64,000 nucleotides of DNA from JAHEDT01 sp963825615 (GCA_963825615.1 CAWGTV010000006.1:186001-250000); one strand, 5' to 3'; counted from the first letter of the stretch, positions 41,277 through 51,146 are shown. Notes: generated by a model not told the origin, from the letters alone. Numbers and translations: made by a program.

Positions 41277-42016
41277 CGCTCCCGGTTTTTTGCTGCAGCG
41301 CGCAGTTCAGAGAGGAAGCGCCGGTCGGCTTCGCTCAGGGGGGCTTTCTCGAGGAGTTCCGGACGGCGTTCCAGGGTGCGCCGCAGCTGCTCGCAGCGGC
41401 GCCAGGAGGCGATCGCCTGGTGGTTGCCAGAGGCGAGCACCTCCGGGACACGCATGCCGTTGAATTCCACGGGGCGTGTATATTGCGGGTATTCGAGCAG
41501 CCCGTCGCTGAAGCTGTCGGTCAGGGCGCTGCCGGTGGCCCCGAGCACCCCCGGCACTAGGCGTGCTGTGGCATCGAGGATGACCGCCGCGGCCAGCTCG
41601 CCGCCGGTCAGGACGAAATCCCCCAGCGACAGCTCTTCGTCGACCAGCACACGAATCCGTTCGTCGTAGCCTTCGTAACGGCCGCAGACGAAGATCAGCC
41701 GCGCTTCCCGGCTGAGCCGTACGGCATCGGCCTGCTGAAAAGTCTGCCCTTGGGGAGTCATGAGCAGGACACGCGATTGCGGCTTCTGTGCCTTGAGATC
41801 GGCCAGAGCCCGGGCCACCGGTTCGACCTTCATGACCATGCCGTCGCCGCCGCCGTACGGGGTGTCGTCGGTCACCTGGTGCTTGCCTTCAGCCCAGTCG
41901 CGCAGGTTGTGCAGACCAACGCGGATCAGCCCCTTGTCGATGGCCTTGCCAAGGATGCTGGCCGCTAAAGGACTTTCGAACATGGCTGGGAAGAGTGTCA
42001 GGATATCGAAGTGCAT
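41273..42016 (-). CDS. trmD: TrmD, tRNA (guanine-N1-)-methyltransferase
   Basis: TrmD makes m1G37 in tRNAs, which prevents frameshifting. The 247-residue product shows MHFDILTLFPAMFESPL, DDTPYGGGDGMVMKVEP, the SAM-binding trefoil-knot region RYEGYDERI and DFVLTGGELAA, all family hallmarks. It follows rimM with a 9-nt gap. Confidence 0.97.
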   Translation of the reverse strand: MHFDILTLFPAMFESPLAASILGKAIDKGLIRVGLHNLRDWAEGKHQVTDDTPYGGGDGMVMKVEPVARALADLKAQKPQSRVLLMTPQGQTFQQADAVRLSREARLIFVCGRYEGYDERIRVLVDEELSLGDFVLTGGELAAAVILDATARLVPGVLGATGSALTDSFSDGLLEYPQYTRPVEFNGMRVPEVLASGNHQAIASWRRCEQLRRTLERRPELLEKAPLSEADRRFLSELRAAAKNRER

Positions 42017-42025
42017 GATAATCTT

Positions 42026-42568
42026 TTAAGGAGTGCTTTCCGCATCGGGAACCAGACCTTCAGGTAGATTGACGTGCAGTTGCCCCTTGTCCCGGTCAAC
42101 CCTCACCAGGAAAGGCACGATAGCGGGGATGAGAATCTCGCCCGCAGTACCGTCGACCTCGAGGATGCCATGCGCCGGAGTGGCAAACATGCCGGTGACG
42201 AGGCCGAGCACACCCAGTTGCTGATCAACTACCTCTAGCCCTTCGAGGTCGGACCAGTAGTAGTGGTCATCATTCAGTTCAGGTAGCTCGGACTTGGCCA
42301 TCCAGACGGACGAACCGATCAGCGGCTCAACCGCGGCAAAGCTCTCGAGCCCCGCGAGACGCAGCAGGAAATTCTGTTTATGCAGGGAAGAACGGACAGC
42401 TTCGTGCCGGGCCATGTGGCCCTCGTTGTCCATGAGAAAGACCGTGCGGGCATCCGGCAAAGCCAGCTCCCCGGTCGGTAACGGGCGGATTCTAAGATCT
42501 CCGCGGAGGCCGTGCGTGCCGATGACGACACCCACCTCCAGAAGATCATTCAGCGTGACATCCATCAT
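42026..42568 (-). CDS. rimM: RimM, 16S rRNA processing and 30S maturation factor
   Basis: RimM binds S19 and helps form the 30S head. The 180-residue product has the N-terminal RimM barrel (VGVVIGTHGLRGDLRI) and the PRC-like C-terminal barrel (YYWSDLEGLEV, GILEVDGTAGEILIPAIVPF). The ATG at 42566-42568 overlaps the khpA stop by 4 nt. Confidence 0.96.
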   Translation of the reverse strand: MMDVTLNDLLEVGVVIGTHGLRGDLRIRPLPTGELALPDARTVFLMDNEGHMARHEAVRSSLHKQNFLLRLAGLESFAAVEPLIGSSVWMAKSELPELNDDHYYWSDLEGLEVVDQQLGVLGLVTGMFATPAHGILEVDGTAGEILIPAIVPFLVRVDRDKGQLHVNLPEGLVPDAESTP

Positions 42569-42798
42569 TCCAGGATCTGCAGGACAGCCCTCTTGTTCTC
42601 ACGCGTCGCCTTGGCATTCAAAAGGGTGCGCATAGCCTTGGCCGTGCGCCCCTGTTTGCCGATAATGCGTCCCATGTCGGACTGGGCCGCTGCCAGCTTG
42701 ACGAGAATTGTTCCGTCGGCGTCCTCATCCTCACTGATGGTGATCGCCTCCGGATTGTCCACCAGAGCCTTGGCGATGAATTCGATGAGCTCTTTCAT
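42565..42798 (-). CDS. khpA: KhpA, KH-domain RNA-binding protein
   Basis: A 77-residue KH-domain protein, an RNA chaperone-like partner of KhpB. The start MKELIEFIAKALVDNPEAI and the RNA-binding loop GRIIGKQGRTAKAMR are diagnostic. I chose the ATG at 42796-42798 because AAAAGG lies 8-9 nt before it and the protein then begins as family members do; an ATG three codons upstream is too close to the site. It lies between rpsP and rimM as usual. Confidence 0.95.
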   Translation of the reverse strand: MKELIEFIAKALVDNPEAITISEDEDADGTILVKLAAAQSDMGRIIGKQGRTAKAMRTLLNAKATRENKRAVLQILE

Positions 42799-42856
42799 GG
42801 CGTCCATCCTTTTCGACAGGATTCACCTGTCGAGGGCGCCGCAAAAGCTCAGGGAT

Positions 42857-43117
42857 TTAAGCCTGCTTGAACTTGGCCCAGATCCCCTGCTTGCGCAGCA
42901 GCTGACGAACCGTGTCGGTCGGCTGAGCCCCTTTGTTCAGCCACTCGAGGGTCCGGTCTTCAACAATAGTGAACATCGGGGGATCCTGCTTAGGATCATA
43001 CTGCCCCAGCTTTTCGATAAAACGACCGTCGCGGGGGTAGCGCTCATCGGCTACAACAACTTGATAGAAAGGTTTCTTCTTGGCGCCGCCACGGGCCAGC
43101 CTGATTTTTACTGCCAT
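42857..43117 (-). CDS. rpsP: Ribosomal protein S16
   Basis: The 86-residue product begins MAVKIRLARGGAKKKPFYQV and continues VVADERYPRDGRFIEKLGQY, the S16 signature. Position between ffh and khpA is standard. The ATG at 43115-43117 follows AGGAGG. Confidence 0.98.
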   Translation of the reverse strand: MAVKIRLARGGAKKKPFYQVVVADERYPRDGRFIEKLGQYDPKQDPPMFTIVEDRTLEWLNKGAQPTDTVRQLLRKQGIWAKFKQA

Positions 43118-43226
43118 CGACTTCTTTCCTCCTGAAATTGAAACTCTTTTTAAATAACGGGGGTTACCCTGTGTTGTCTAACTTTACCTGTTTATCATGT
43201 AACCCAGCACCGAGCCAGGTAAAACG

Positions 43227-44576
43227 TTACTTCGGCAGCCCGCCGCGCCCCATCAGGCCGCGCAGCCCTTTGGGCCCCAATTTCTGCATCTGCTTCATCA
43301 TCTTCTGGGCGTCGGTGAAGCGCTTGAGCAGCTGGTTGACGTCCTGTACCCGGGTGCCGCTGCCGTTGGCGATGCGCAACCGTCTTGACCCATTGATGAT
43401 TTTGTGATTCTGCCGCTCTTTGCGGGTCATCGAGTTGATGATCGCCTCGATCTTCTTCAACTCGTCGTCGGGGAGCTGCGCTCCTTTCATCTGCTTGAGC
43501 GCCTTACCCGCCCCCGGGATCAGCGAGAGCATCGACTCCATCGACCCCATCTTCTTGATCGACTGCAGCTGCTCCTTGAAGGTGTCCAGGGTGAAGCCCT
43601 CCTCGCGAAGGCGTTTCTCCATGTTGGCGGCGTCCTTCTGATCGATCGCCGCTTCGGCTTTTTCGATCAGGGAGAGAACGTCCCCCATCCCCAGGATGCG
43701 CTGCGCCATCCGTTCCGGATGAAAGGTCTCGAGGGCCTCGAGCTTCTCACCCATACCGACCAGTTTGATCGGCTTGCCGGTCACGGCCCGGATCGACAGG
43801 GCCGCCCCGCCACGGGCATCACCATCCAGCTTGGTCAGCACGACGCCGGTCAGGTTGAGGCGCTCGTTGAACGAGCTGGCCACGTTGACGGCGTCCTGGC
43901 CGGTCATGGCATCCGCCACCAGCAGGATTTCGCGGGGCTCCACGTGGGCGCAGATCCGTTCCAGCTCCTGCATGAGTGCATCGTCGACATGCAGTCGGCC
44001 GGCGGTGTCGAGTATCAGTGTATCGTAACCTTGACGGTCGGCAAACTCACGGGCCTGGCGGCAGATATCCACCGGGTCCTGGTCGGCCCGGCTATCAAAG
44101 ACCGGGATATCGAGCTGCCGCCCGAGGGTTTTCAGCTGTTCGATCGCGGCCGGCCGGTATACGTCGGCCGGGACCAGCAGCGGGTTGCGCTTTTCACGGC
44201 GCAGCTTGAGCGCCAGCTTGCCACAGGTGGTGGTCTTACCGGCCCCCTGCAGTCCGCAGAGCATGATCGCCACCGGTGGCCGCGCCGCCAGGTCGAGCTG
44301 GTTGTCCTCTTTGCCGCCCATCAGCAGACCCAGCTCATCGCGAACGATCTGGATCACCTGCTGCCCCGGGGTCAAGCTCTGCAGGACGTCGTGCCCGATG
44401 GCACGTTCGCGCACCGCCGCCACGAAATCCTTGACGACCTTGAAGTTGACGTCCGCTTCCAAGAGCGCCAGCCGGACTTCGCGCAGGGCCTGCTGAATAT
44501 TCTCTTCCGTCAGGCGCCCACGGCCGCGCAGCTGCTTGAAAACAGCATCAAATTTTTCTGTCAGGTTATCAAACAT
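43227..44576 (-). CDS. ffh: Ffh, signal recognition particle GTPase (SRP54)
   Basis: Ffh with 4.5S RNA targets nascent membrane proteins to FtsY. The 449-residue product has the N domain, the G domain with GLQGAGKTTTCGKLA, DTAGRLHVD and TKLDGDARGG, and the methionine-rich M domain (KKMGSMESMLSLIPGAGK, MMKQMQKLGPKG). First gene of the ribosome-maturation operon; the 4.5S RNA gene is not in the window. Confidence 0.98.
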   Translation of the reverse strand: MFDNLTEKFDAVFKQLRGRGRLTEENIQQALREVRLALLEADVNFKVVKDFVAAVRERAIGHDVLQSLTPGQQVIQIVRDELGLLMGGKEDNQLDLAARPPVAIMLCGLQGAGKTTTCGKLALKLRREKRNPLLVPADVYRPAAIEQLKTLGRQLDIPVFDSRADQDPVDICRQAREFADRQGYDTLILDTAGRLHVDDALMQELERICAHVEPREILLVADAMTGQDAVNVASSFNERLNLTGVVLTKLDGDARGGAALSIRAVTGKPIKLVGMGEKLEALETFHPERMAQRILGMGDVLSLIEKAEAAIDQKDAANMEKRLREEGFTLDTFKEQLQSIKKMGSMESMLSLIPGAGKALKQMKGAQLPDDELKKIEAIINSMTRKERQNHKIINGSRRLRIANGSGTRVQDVNQLLKRFTDAQKMMKQMQKLGPKGLRGLMGRGGLPK

Positions 44577-44679
44577 ACATTGTCGGTTTACTGCCGCAGG
44601 GCAAAGGATGCACTTTAGTGAACCAGGACTGACCTTGTCAAGCGAAATAAGGGCTTAGCCGGCGGTGCCAGCCAAGGCG

Positions 44680-44943
44680 TCACAGCTGACCGGAAGCCTC
44701 CAGATACGCACCGCTGCGGCGCTGGTACATTTCCGCCGGACGCAGGTCTGCTGTGGCCAAAACCCCCAGCAGAGTCTCTCTGGCGTCGGCAGAGAACCGC
44801 AGCGCCAGCCCGCAATCTGAGGTCAGCTGCCGCGGTACCGGGATCAGCAGGAAATCCACTCCAGCCTGCTTGAGAACCTTCTCGGCCTTGAGTACCCGGT
44901 GGATCGAATGGAATATGGCGACAAAATCGTTTTCTTTAACCAT
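44680..44943 (-). CDS. DUF3343 protein, putative Se/S carrier-like
   Basis: An 87-residue protein from the ATG at 44941-44943. It matches DUF3343: VAIFHSIHRVLKAEKVLKQA, then DFLLIPVPRQLTSDCGLALR, including the conserved Cys after TSD. The family is annotated as putative selenium/sulfur carrier-like and often appears near selenium or cysteine-sulfur genes. This is of interest because of the OsmC-like selenoprotein about 11 kb away. It lies between ffh and the RND pump with no obvious coupling. Confidence 0.8.
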   Translation of the reverse strand: MVKENDFVAIFHSIHRVLKAEKVLKQAGVDFLLIPVPRQLTSDCGLALRFSADARETLLGVLATADLRPAEMYQRRSGAYLEASGQL

Positions 44944-45059
44944 CACGGAGTCCTGTCCAAATGGAAAGCGGGCGGCATCATGCCACTTTTAAGACATCAA
45001 GGCAAGGGCGCCGGAGACATTTTCCGTGCCCATTTATTTTGCTGTTGCAAAGATAAGTA

Positions 45060-48000
45060 TCAGGGGTTTTCGACCTGGTCGTCTGCATCGAGAGGCAGGG
45101 TTACCGCATCGGCAGTGTGGTCACGTGCGACCAGCATGTAAATCGAAGGCACGACGAAGAGGGTAAACAGCGTGCCGATCGCCATGCCACCCACCAGGAT
45201 CAGACCGATGGAATTCCTGGCTTGGGCGCCGGCACCGGTCACCAGGACCAGGGGGAAGTGGCCGGCAATCGTGGCCGCCGTCGTCATGAGGATGGGGCGC
45301 AGGCGGGTCATGGCCGACTGCCGCACGGCTTCAAGCTTGGTTCGCCCCTGTTCCTGGAGTTTGTTGGCAAACTCGACAATCAGGATACCGTTTTTCGAGA
45401 CCAGTCCGACCAGCGTCACCAAACCGACCTGCGAGTAGATATTGAGGGTGGTGGTCCACCCCTTGGTCCAGAAGGGCACGCTCGGGTCAGGCATCTTCAG
45501 GAACGCAAAGACCAGGGCGCCGAAAATCGCCAGGGGCACCGACCCTGCCAGGATCACGAAGGGGTCGCGGAAGCTGTTGAACTGGGCCGCCAGCACCAGG
45601 AAGATCAGCACGACAGCCAGGGCGAAAGCCGGCAGGAACTTGTTCCCCTCGGTCCGCAGCTGCCGAGATTCGCCGGTGTAATCGATGACATAACCCTGCG
45701 GCAGGATTTTCGCGGCCTCGTCCTCGAGGAAACGCAGGGCCTCGTCCAGGGGGCGCACCGCCACCCCGCTCAGCTTGACCGCATTGAGCTGCTGAAAGCG
45801 ATTGAGCGAGCGTGGCACCACCGTGTCCTGCAGGGTCGCGATGGTACTGAGAGAGATCAAGCGGCGGTCCGGTCCGGTGATGTAGATGTCCTGGAGCTGT
45901 GCCGGGTTCAGGCGGCCGATCCGTTGAATCTGCGGGATCACCTTGTAGCTGCGGCCGGCGATATCGAAGCGGTTGACAAAGTTGCCGCCGACCATCGAGC
46001 TGATGTCGGCGCCGACCTGCTCGAGATTGAGGCCGAGATCCGCAACCCGGTCCCGATCGATGATGAATTCAGTTTGCGGCTGGTCGATCTTGACATCGAT
46101 GATCGGCGGGAAAGCGAACATGCCGCTCTGCATCGCCTTGAGCTGGAGCTGTTGCACGAGTTGCAGGATCTGGTCGGTCTCCGCTGTCGAGGCGATGACT
46201 ACCTCCACCGGGAACTGGCCGCCACCGGGGAGTGCCGGCGGGGTGACTGGGAACATGCGGATTCCCGGGATGTTGTGCAGCCCTTTTTGCACTTCCGGCA
46301 TGATCTCGAAGATGGTCCGCTCGCGTTCGTCCCATGGTTTGGTCACCAGGCCGCCAAAGCCGGAGCTTGGAAAGCTGATCTGGAAGGTGAAGTCCGCTTC
46401 CGGAACGCCAAGAAAGATCTTGTTGGCCGCCGCGGCGTAAAGGCTGGTCTGGTCGAGGGTCGAATTGGCGGCGGCATCGAGGATGCCGAAGATAACACCC
46501 TGGTCCTCGGTCGGGGCCAGTTCCCTGGCCGACATCATGTACATGGGCAGGCTCAACAGACTGATGACGATCCAGACCAGGTAAACGGCCGGCCGCGCCC
46601 GCAGGGTGCCGTCGAGCAGGCGCCCGTAGAACTCCCGCAGCCGCTTGAAATCCCTGGCGATGCGCCCCGCCAGGCCATGCTCCTCGATCCCCGGCTTGAG
46701 CAGCTTGGCCGACATCACCGGGGACAGGGTCAGGGCAACCAGCCCGGAGATCGTCACGGCGCCGGCGAGGGTAAAGGCGAACTCGCGAAACAGTGCCCCG
46801 GTCAGGCCGCCCTGCAGACCGATCGGCAGATAGACGGCGGCCAGCGTGATGGTCATGGCAACGATCGGCCCGACCAGTTCCCGGGCGCCGTACAGGGCCG
46901 CCTTGTGCGGCGGTTCACCGTCACGTATGTGGCGTTCGACGTTTTCGACGACGACGATGGCGTCGTCGACCACCAGGCCGACCGAGAGGACGATCGCCAG
47001 CAGAGTCAGCAGGTTGACGGTGAAGCCGAAGGCCTGCATGAGGAATACCGCGCCGATCAGCGACAGCGGGATGGCCACCACCGGGATCAGGGCCGAGCGC
47101 AGCGAGCCGAGGAAGAGGAAGATCACGATGATGACGATCAGCAGCGTCTCGCTCAGCGTCTTGATAACTTCGTGGATGGCGTTGTCGATATAGTTGGTGG
47201 CATCGTAGGCGACCCGTGCCTGCATACCGCTCGGCAGGTCCTTCTGGATCGCCGACATCTCGGTATCGACGCGATCGATGACGTCGAGGGCGTTGGCGTT
47301 GGGCAGGACCCAGATCCCCATGAACACGGCCGTCTGCCCGGAGAAGCGGACCTCGGCATCGTAATCTTCGGCGCCGAGCACAACCTCGCCCACGTCTTCG
47401 AGGCGGATGAGGGCCCCACCCTCCTGGCGGATTACCAGCTGCTTGAACTCCGCCACCGAGTTCAGGTTGGTGTTGGCGGTCAGGTTCACCTGGACCAGCG
47501 AACCCTTGGTGCGGCCGAGGGCAGCCAGGTAATTATTCGCCGCCAGAGCCTTGCGCACATCGAGGGGCGTGACGTTGAGGGCGGCCATTCGCTCCGGCTG
47601 CAGCCAGATGCGCATGGCAAAGGTCCGACCGCCGAGTATGTCGGCGCGCTGCACGCCTTCGATCGCCGCGAGGCGGGGTTGGACGATGCGCACCAGGTAA
47701 TCGGTGATTTCATTCTGCTCGAGGATATCGGAAGTAAAGCTGAGGTAGGCTGAGGCAAATTTGCTGTCGGCCGACTCGATATTGATGATCGGCACCTCAG
47801 CTTCCGGCGGCAGGTCGTTGCGCACTTGGTCGACCTTGGAGCTGATTTCGGCCAGCGCCTTGGTCGAATCGTAATTGAGCTTGAGTCGGACATTGATCGT
47901 CGAGAGCCCGAGACTGCTCTGCGATTCGATGTAGTCGATGCCATCGGCGGCGGCGATCGCCCGCTCCAGGGGGGTGGTGATAAAGCCGCGCACCAGGTCG

Positions 48001-48167
48001 GCGCTGGCACCGACATAGACCGTCGTGACCGTGACCGAGGCATTTTCACTGCGCGGGTACTGCCGGACATTGAGGGACTTGATCGCCTGGAGGCCGGCGA
48101 TGACGATCACCAGGTTGACCACCAGGGCCAGCACGGGACGACGGATGAAAAGATCGGTGATTTTCAT
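45060..48167 (-). CDS. RND-family multidrug efflux pump, inner-membrane subunit
   Basis: A 1035-residue AcrB/MexF-type permease: twelve hydrophobic helices with two large periplasmic loops. The proton-relay aspartates are D401-D402 in LVVDDAIVVVEN, and the partner lysine is in VGLVSKNGILIVEF of TM10. It begins FIRRPVLALVVNLVIVIAGL. It exports amphiphilic compounds driven by proton flux; the specificity is unknown. It follows its adaptor gene by 71 bp. No outer-membrane TolC-like partner is encoded in the window. Confidence 0.95.
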   Translation of the reverse strand: MKITDLFIRRPVLALVVNLVIVIAGLQAIKSLNVRQYPRSENASVTVTTVYVGASADLVRGFITTPLERAIAAADGIDYIESQSSLGLSTINVRLKLNYDSTKALAEISSKVDQVRNDLPPEAEVPIINIESADSKFASAYLSFTSDILEQNEITDYLVRIVQPRLAAIEGVQRADILGGRTFAMRIWLQPERMAALNVTPLDVRKALAANNYLAALGRTKGSLVQVNLTANTNLNSVAEFKQLVIRQEGGALIRLEDVGEVVLGAEDYDAEVRFSGQTAVFMGIWVLPNANALDVIDRVDTEMSAIQKDLPSGMQARVAYDATNYIDNAIHEVIKTLSETLLIVIIVIFLFLGSLRSALIPVVAIPLSLIGAVFLMQAFGFTVNLLTLLAIVLSVGLVVDDAIVVVENVERHIRDGEPPHKAALYGARELVGPIVAMTITLAAVYLPIGLQGGLTGALFREFAFTLAGAVTISGLVALTLSPVMSAKLLKPGIEEHGLAGRIARDFKRLREFYGRLLDGTLRARPAVYLVWIVISLLSLPMYMMSARELAPTEDQGVIFGILDAAANSTLDQTSLYAAAANKIFLGVPEADFTFQISFPSSGFGGLVTKPWDERERTIFEIMPEVQKGLHNIPGIRMFPVTPPALPGGGQFPVEVVIASTAETDQILQLVQQLQLKAMQSGMFAFPPIIDVKIDQPQTEFIIDRDRVADLGLNLEQVGADISSMVGGNFVNRFDIAGRSYKVIPQIQRIGRLNPAQLQDIYITGPDRRLISLSTIATLQDTVVPRSLNRFQQLNAVKLSGVAVRPLDEALRFLEDEAAKILPQGYVIDYTGESRQLRTEGNKFLPAFALAVVLIFLVLAAQFNSFRDPFVILAGSVPLAIFGALVFAFLKMPDPSVPFWTKGWTTTLNIYSQVGLVTLVGLVSKNGILIVEFANKLQEQGRTKLEAVRQSAMTRLRPILMTTAATIAGHFPLVLVTGAGAQARNSIGLILVGGMAIGTLFTLFVVPSIYMLVARDHTADAVTLPLDADDQVENP

Positions 48168-48238
48168 ATGGTCACAAATTGAAAAAATCTGTTGAATGGG
48201 TTCGCATGGTCACGTGCCAGACCCTGCCCTTGCCAGGG

Positions 48239-49384
48239 TCACTTGTCTTCGGGCTTGGGGTTCAGTTGAAAATCCGGCTGCAGCTGGTTGTCGATGATCA
48301 CGGCCTGCCCGTTGCGCAGTTTGAAGACACCAGTGGTGACCACGGTTTCCCCGGACTGCAGCCCGGAGACGACCTCGACAAAATCACCGCGCTTTTCACC
48401 GAGGTGAACAAATTGCTGGCGCAGCATCTTGCCGGGGTCCTGCCCGGCGCCCGCCTGCTGGGGGTCGGCCTGCGCATCCACGACCACGAAGACTGAATCA
48501 CTGTAGGGTGCATACAGCACGGCGGTCACCGGGATCATCAGGACGTCTTTTTGGACCGGCAGGACGACCGCGACATCGACGTACATTCCGGGGCGCAGTT
48601 GCTCATCGGGATTGCGGATGGTGCCCTGCACCTTGATGTTGCGGTTGGTTTCCTCGACCTTGGGGTTAATCGTGGTAATCCGGCCGTCCACCGTCTTGCC
48701 GGGCAAGGCATTCGTGGTGACGCGCACGGCCATCCCGACGTCCAGTTGATGAAGCTGTTGCTGCGGCAGAAGGAAATCGACGTAGATCGGGTCGAGGGCC
48801 TGCAGTGTGACGATTTCGTCGCCGGCGCCGAGGATCTGGCCGAGATTGACCTGGCGAATACCGAGCCGGCCGGAAAACGGCGCACGAATGGTTTTTTTGG
48901 CGATGGTGGCCCGCAGGTTTTGCACATCTGCGAGGGCCTGCTGATACTTGGCGAGCGCCGCGTCCACTTCAGCTTGCGAGACGGCCTGGTCAGCCAGCAG
49001 ATCCCTGGCTCGATTCAGAACTGACTGGGCAAGGACGACCGAAGCTTCCGCGCCGGGGAGCGTGGCTTCCTCGACCGAGGTGTCCTGGCGCAGCAGCAGG
49101 TCGCCGGCAACGACTTTCATACCCGGCTGAAAGGCGATATGCACGATCTTGCCGGGCAATTCCGCTGCCACAGTCACCCCTTGGACAGCGGAGAGCGAGC
49201 CGACCGCGGTCAAGAGGGTCTCCCAGGAATCCGCGACGACCCCGGTCGTGGTCACCGGCTCGGGAGGCGGACGAAACCCGGCGGACTTGGCCACCATCTT
49301 GTTGATCTGCAAAGCCTTGATCCCGGCAAGCAAGCCGGCAATGACCAGCACGCCGATGAATGCGATAAAAATTCGTTTTTTCAT
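48239..49384 (-). CDS. RND efflux periplasmic adaptor (membrane fusion protein)
   Basis: A 381-residue MFP with an N-terminal membrane anchor or signal (FIAFIGVLVIAGLLAGI), the lipoyl-like halves (GKIVHIAFQPGMKVVAGDLL and IRAPFSGRLGIRQVNLGQIL) with a helical hairpin between, and the C-terminal beta-barrel/MP domains. It belongs to the MexE/AcrA-type group and is paired with the RND gene downstream. Two CTAACG repeats in its upstream region might be regulator sites. Confidence 0.93.
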   Translation of the reverse strand: MKKRIFIAFIGVLVIAGLLAGIKALQINKMVAKSAGFRPPPEPVTTTGVVADSWETLLTAVGSLSAVQGVTVAAELPGKIVHIAFQPGMKVVAGDLLLRQDTSVEEATLPGAEASVVLAQSVLNRARDLLADQAVSQAEVDAALAKYQQALADVQNLRATIAKKTIRAPFSGRLGIRQVNLGQILGAGDEIVTLQALDPIYVDFLLPQQQLHQLDVGMAVRVTTNALPGKTVDGRITTINPKVEETNRNIKVQGTIRNPDEQLRPGMYVDVAVVLPVQKDVLMIPVTAVLYAPYSDSVFVVVDAQADPQQAGAGQDPGKMLRQQFVHLGEKRGDFVEVVSGLQSGETVVTTGVFKLRNGQAVIIDNQLQPDFQLNPKPEDK

Positions 49385-49464
49385 AGTCTTGTCAGCTTAG
49401 AGGACGCCTTTTCAGTACAATAAAATCGGTGGGGTGGAACTTTCCCCGTTAATGGACGTTTAAA

Positions 49465-49484
49465 GACTAACGCATTCTAACGTA
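49465..49484. promoter_or_regulatory. Candidate regulator site upstream of the RND operon
   Basis: CTAACG occurs at 49467-49472 and again at 49477-49482, exactly 10 bp apart (one helical turn), about 85 bp upstream of the adaptor start. Efflux operons are often controlled by a dimeric repressor; no repressor gene is adjacent, so this is tentative. Confidence 0.25.
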
Positions 49485-49646
49485 TTTCACCTGAACTGTC
49501 GCCTGCAAACTCACCACTTTTCACCAAGATCGCCGCAGTGATGCCAATGTTAACCCATAGCGCCGGCAAAAGCACAGGCTCCAACAAGGCGCCGTGTCAG
49601 GGCCAAGAGAAAAAAGGGGTGCAGACACGCCCAGCAGGCGAGAGCT

Positions 49647-51146
49647 TTAATCAGTATCCATGGAATGCTCTGATGAGTTGAGATATTTCTTGACGGTCCG
49701 GCGATCCAGTTGCGTGCGCCGCGCAACTTCTTCAAGATTGCCGTGCCGATCGTAGAGAAGAGCGCAGTAGGATGACAACACCTGCTTGGCGGTCAGGCTT
49801 CCCCGGTTCATCCCCGACTGAATTTTCTCGGCAAGGCTGTCCGGATCCGGCTTCACGTAGAGGTTTCCTCTATACTCGCGTGACAAGATAATGCGGCGCA
49901 CGGCCTGCTCCATCTCACGGACGTTGCCTGGCCAGGCATAATCTTCGCCAAGATCGCGGCACAGGATGTCCCGGATGAGGGAGACCCATCCACTGGAGGG
50001 CTCTCCAAGCGTGCGCGTGACCAGCAGTTCCAGCAACGCATTCATTTCCAGAGGGTCTTCCTCAAGCCTTTGTCGCAAGGGGGGGACCACAATCACGTCG
50101 GAGCAGAGCCGGTAATAGAAGTCCTCCCTGAAGACCCCGCAGCGCAGCAGAGCATCGAGGGGCTTGTTGGTTGCGGCAATCACACGGCCGTTGAACCGGC
50201 ACTTAGTGCGTTCGCCCAGCGGGGAAAAGGTCCTTTCCTGAAGAACTTGCAGGAGCTTGATCTGCACCGGAATAGAGGCGTCGCCGATCTCGTCAAGGAA
50301 GATCGCACCATGAGGGGTGCAAAGTGCGAAGACCCCCAGTTGGTCGTCAATGGCACCTGTAAATGCGCCTTTTTTGTGACCAAACAGTTCAGACTCGATC
50401 AGGGATTCGGGGAATTGCGACAGGTTGACACCGATGAAGTTCCTAGTGAAACTCTCAGCGAAGGTTCCTTTAGCCGCGTCGAAAGGGATAAAGCCTGAGC
50501 GCCCTATAGCAGCGGCTGAGGCGCCCTTGCCTGACCCGGTTTCTCCAAGGATGAGCGTTGAGAAATCCTCCATCCTGTTCCAGAGGCATTTTTCATATTC
50601 GCGGATGTCACAGGTAAAGACGTTATTCCAGAGATCACAGCGCAACTTCTCCATGGAGGCACTCTGCCCGATCAGACTGTAGTGAATGAAATGGAAAGCG
50701 CGTCGCAACTGGTAGAAGATGGCGAAGAATCTGGTTGACTCCCTCTCAGTAAACCCCCGGCTTAAAAGCAACTCGAGAACATCTCCGGCAAAAGGAACCC
50801 GGCAAGGTTTGTCTCCGGCCTCGATTTGCGCCAGAATCAGGCGATCAAAGGCCTCGGTGTAACGATAGTAAATATCGAAAAGGACCACCCCGAACACCAA
50901 CTGGGCATCTTCTTCCCGATACCTCCTCCAGTCTGCTTTCCCGGCTTTCTGAAGTTCTTTGATGCGTCGCAAAACATTAAGGATGACGAGGTCGACCGAG
51001 CTCTCTTTGCCTGTCTCTCTGATGCCGTCGGTAATGTGGCGTTCCATCTCCAACCTTTTCTTACTGAAAGGGTTGAGGGACCCGACTTCATTAATCAGGC
51101 GGAAAAAATCCCGATCATTAGCGCTTAGTCGTAATAGAGTGGCCAT
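49647..51146 (-). CDS. Sigma-54-dependent enhancer-binding transcription activator
   Basis: About 499 residues from the ATG at 51144-51146. A 195-residue N-terminal region of no family I recognise (all-helical, LNVLRRIKELQKAGKADWRR, VVLFDIYYRYTEAFDRLILA) precedes an AAA+ domain with Walker A GETGSGKG at about residue 201, the sigma-54-contacting loop KKGAFTGA, Walker B IFLDEIGD and an arginine-finger region, then a Fis-type HTH (NLEEVARRTQLDRRTVKKYL). The paired repeat 51146-51177 overlaps its start. It is convergent or tandem with the outer-membrane protein gene, a plausible target. Confidence 0.9.
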   Translation of the reverse strand: MATLLRLSANDRDFFRLINEVGSLNPFSKKRLEMERHITDGIRETGKESSVDLVILNVLRRIKELQKAGKADWRRYREEDAQLVFGVVLFDIYYRYTEAFDRLILAQIEAGDKPCRVPFAGDVLELLLSRGFTERESTRFFAIFYQLRRAFHFIHYSLIGQSASMEKLRCDLWNNVFTCDIREYEKCLWNRMEDFSTLILGETGSGKGASAAAIGRSGFIPFDAAKGTFAESFTRNFIGVNLSQFPESLIESELFGHKKGAFTGAIDDQLGVFALCTPHGAIFLDEIGDASIPVQIKLLQVLQERTFSPLGERTKCRFNGRVIAATNKPLDALLRCGVFREDFYYRLCSDVIVVPPLRQRLEEDPLEMNALLELLVTRTLGEPSSGWVSLIRDILCRDLGEDYAWPGNVREMEQAVRRIILSREYRGNLYVKPDPDSLAEKIQSGMNRGSLTAKQVLSSYCALLYDRHGNLEEVARRTQLDRRTVKKYLNSSEHSMDTD

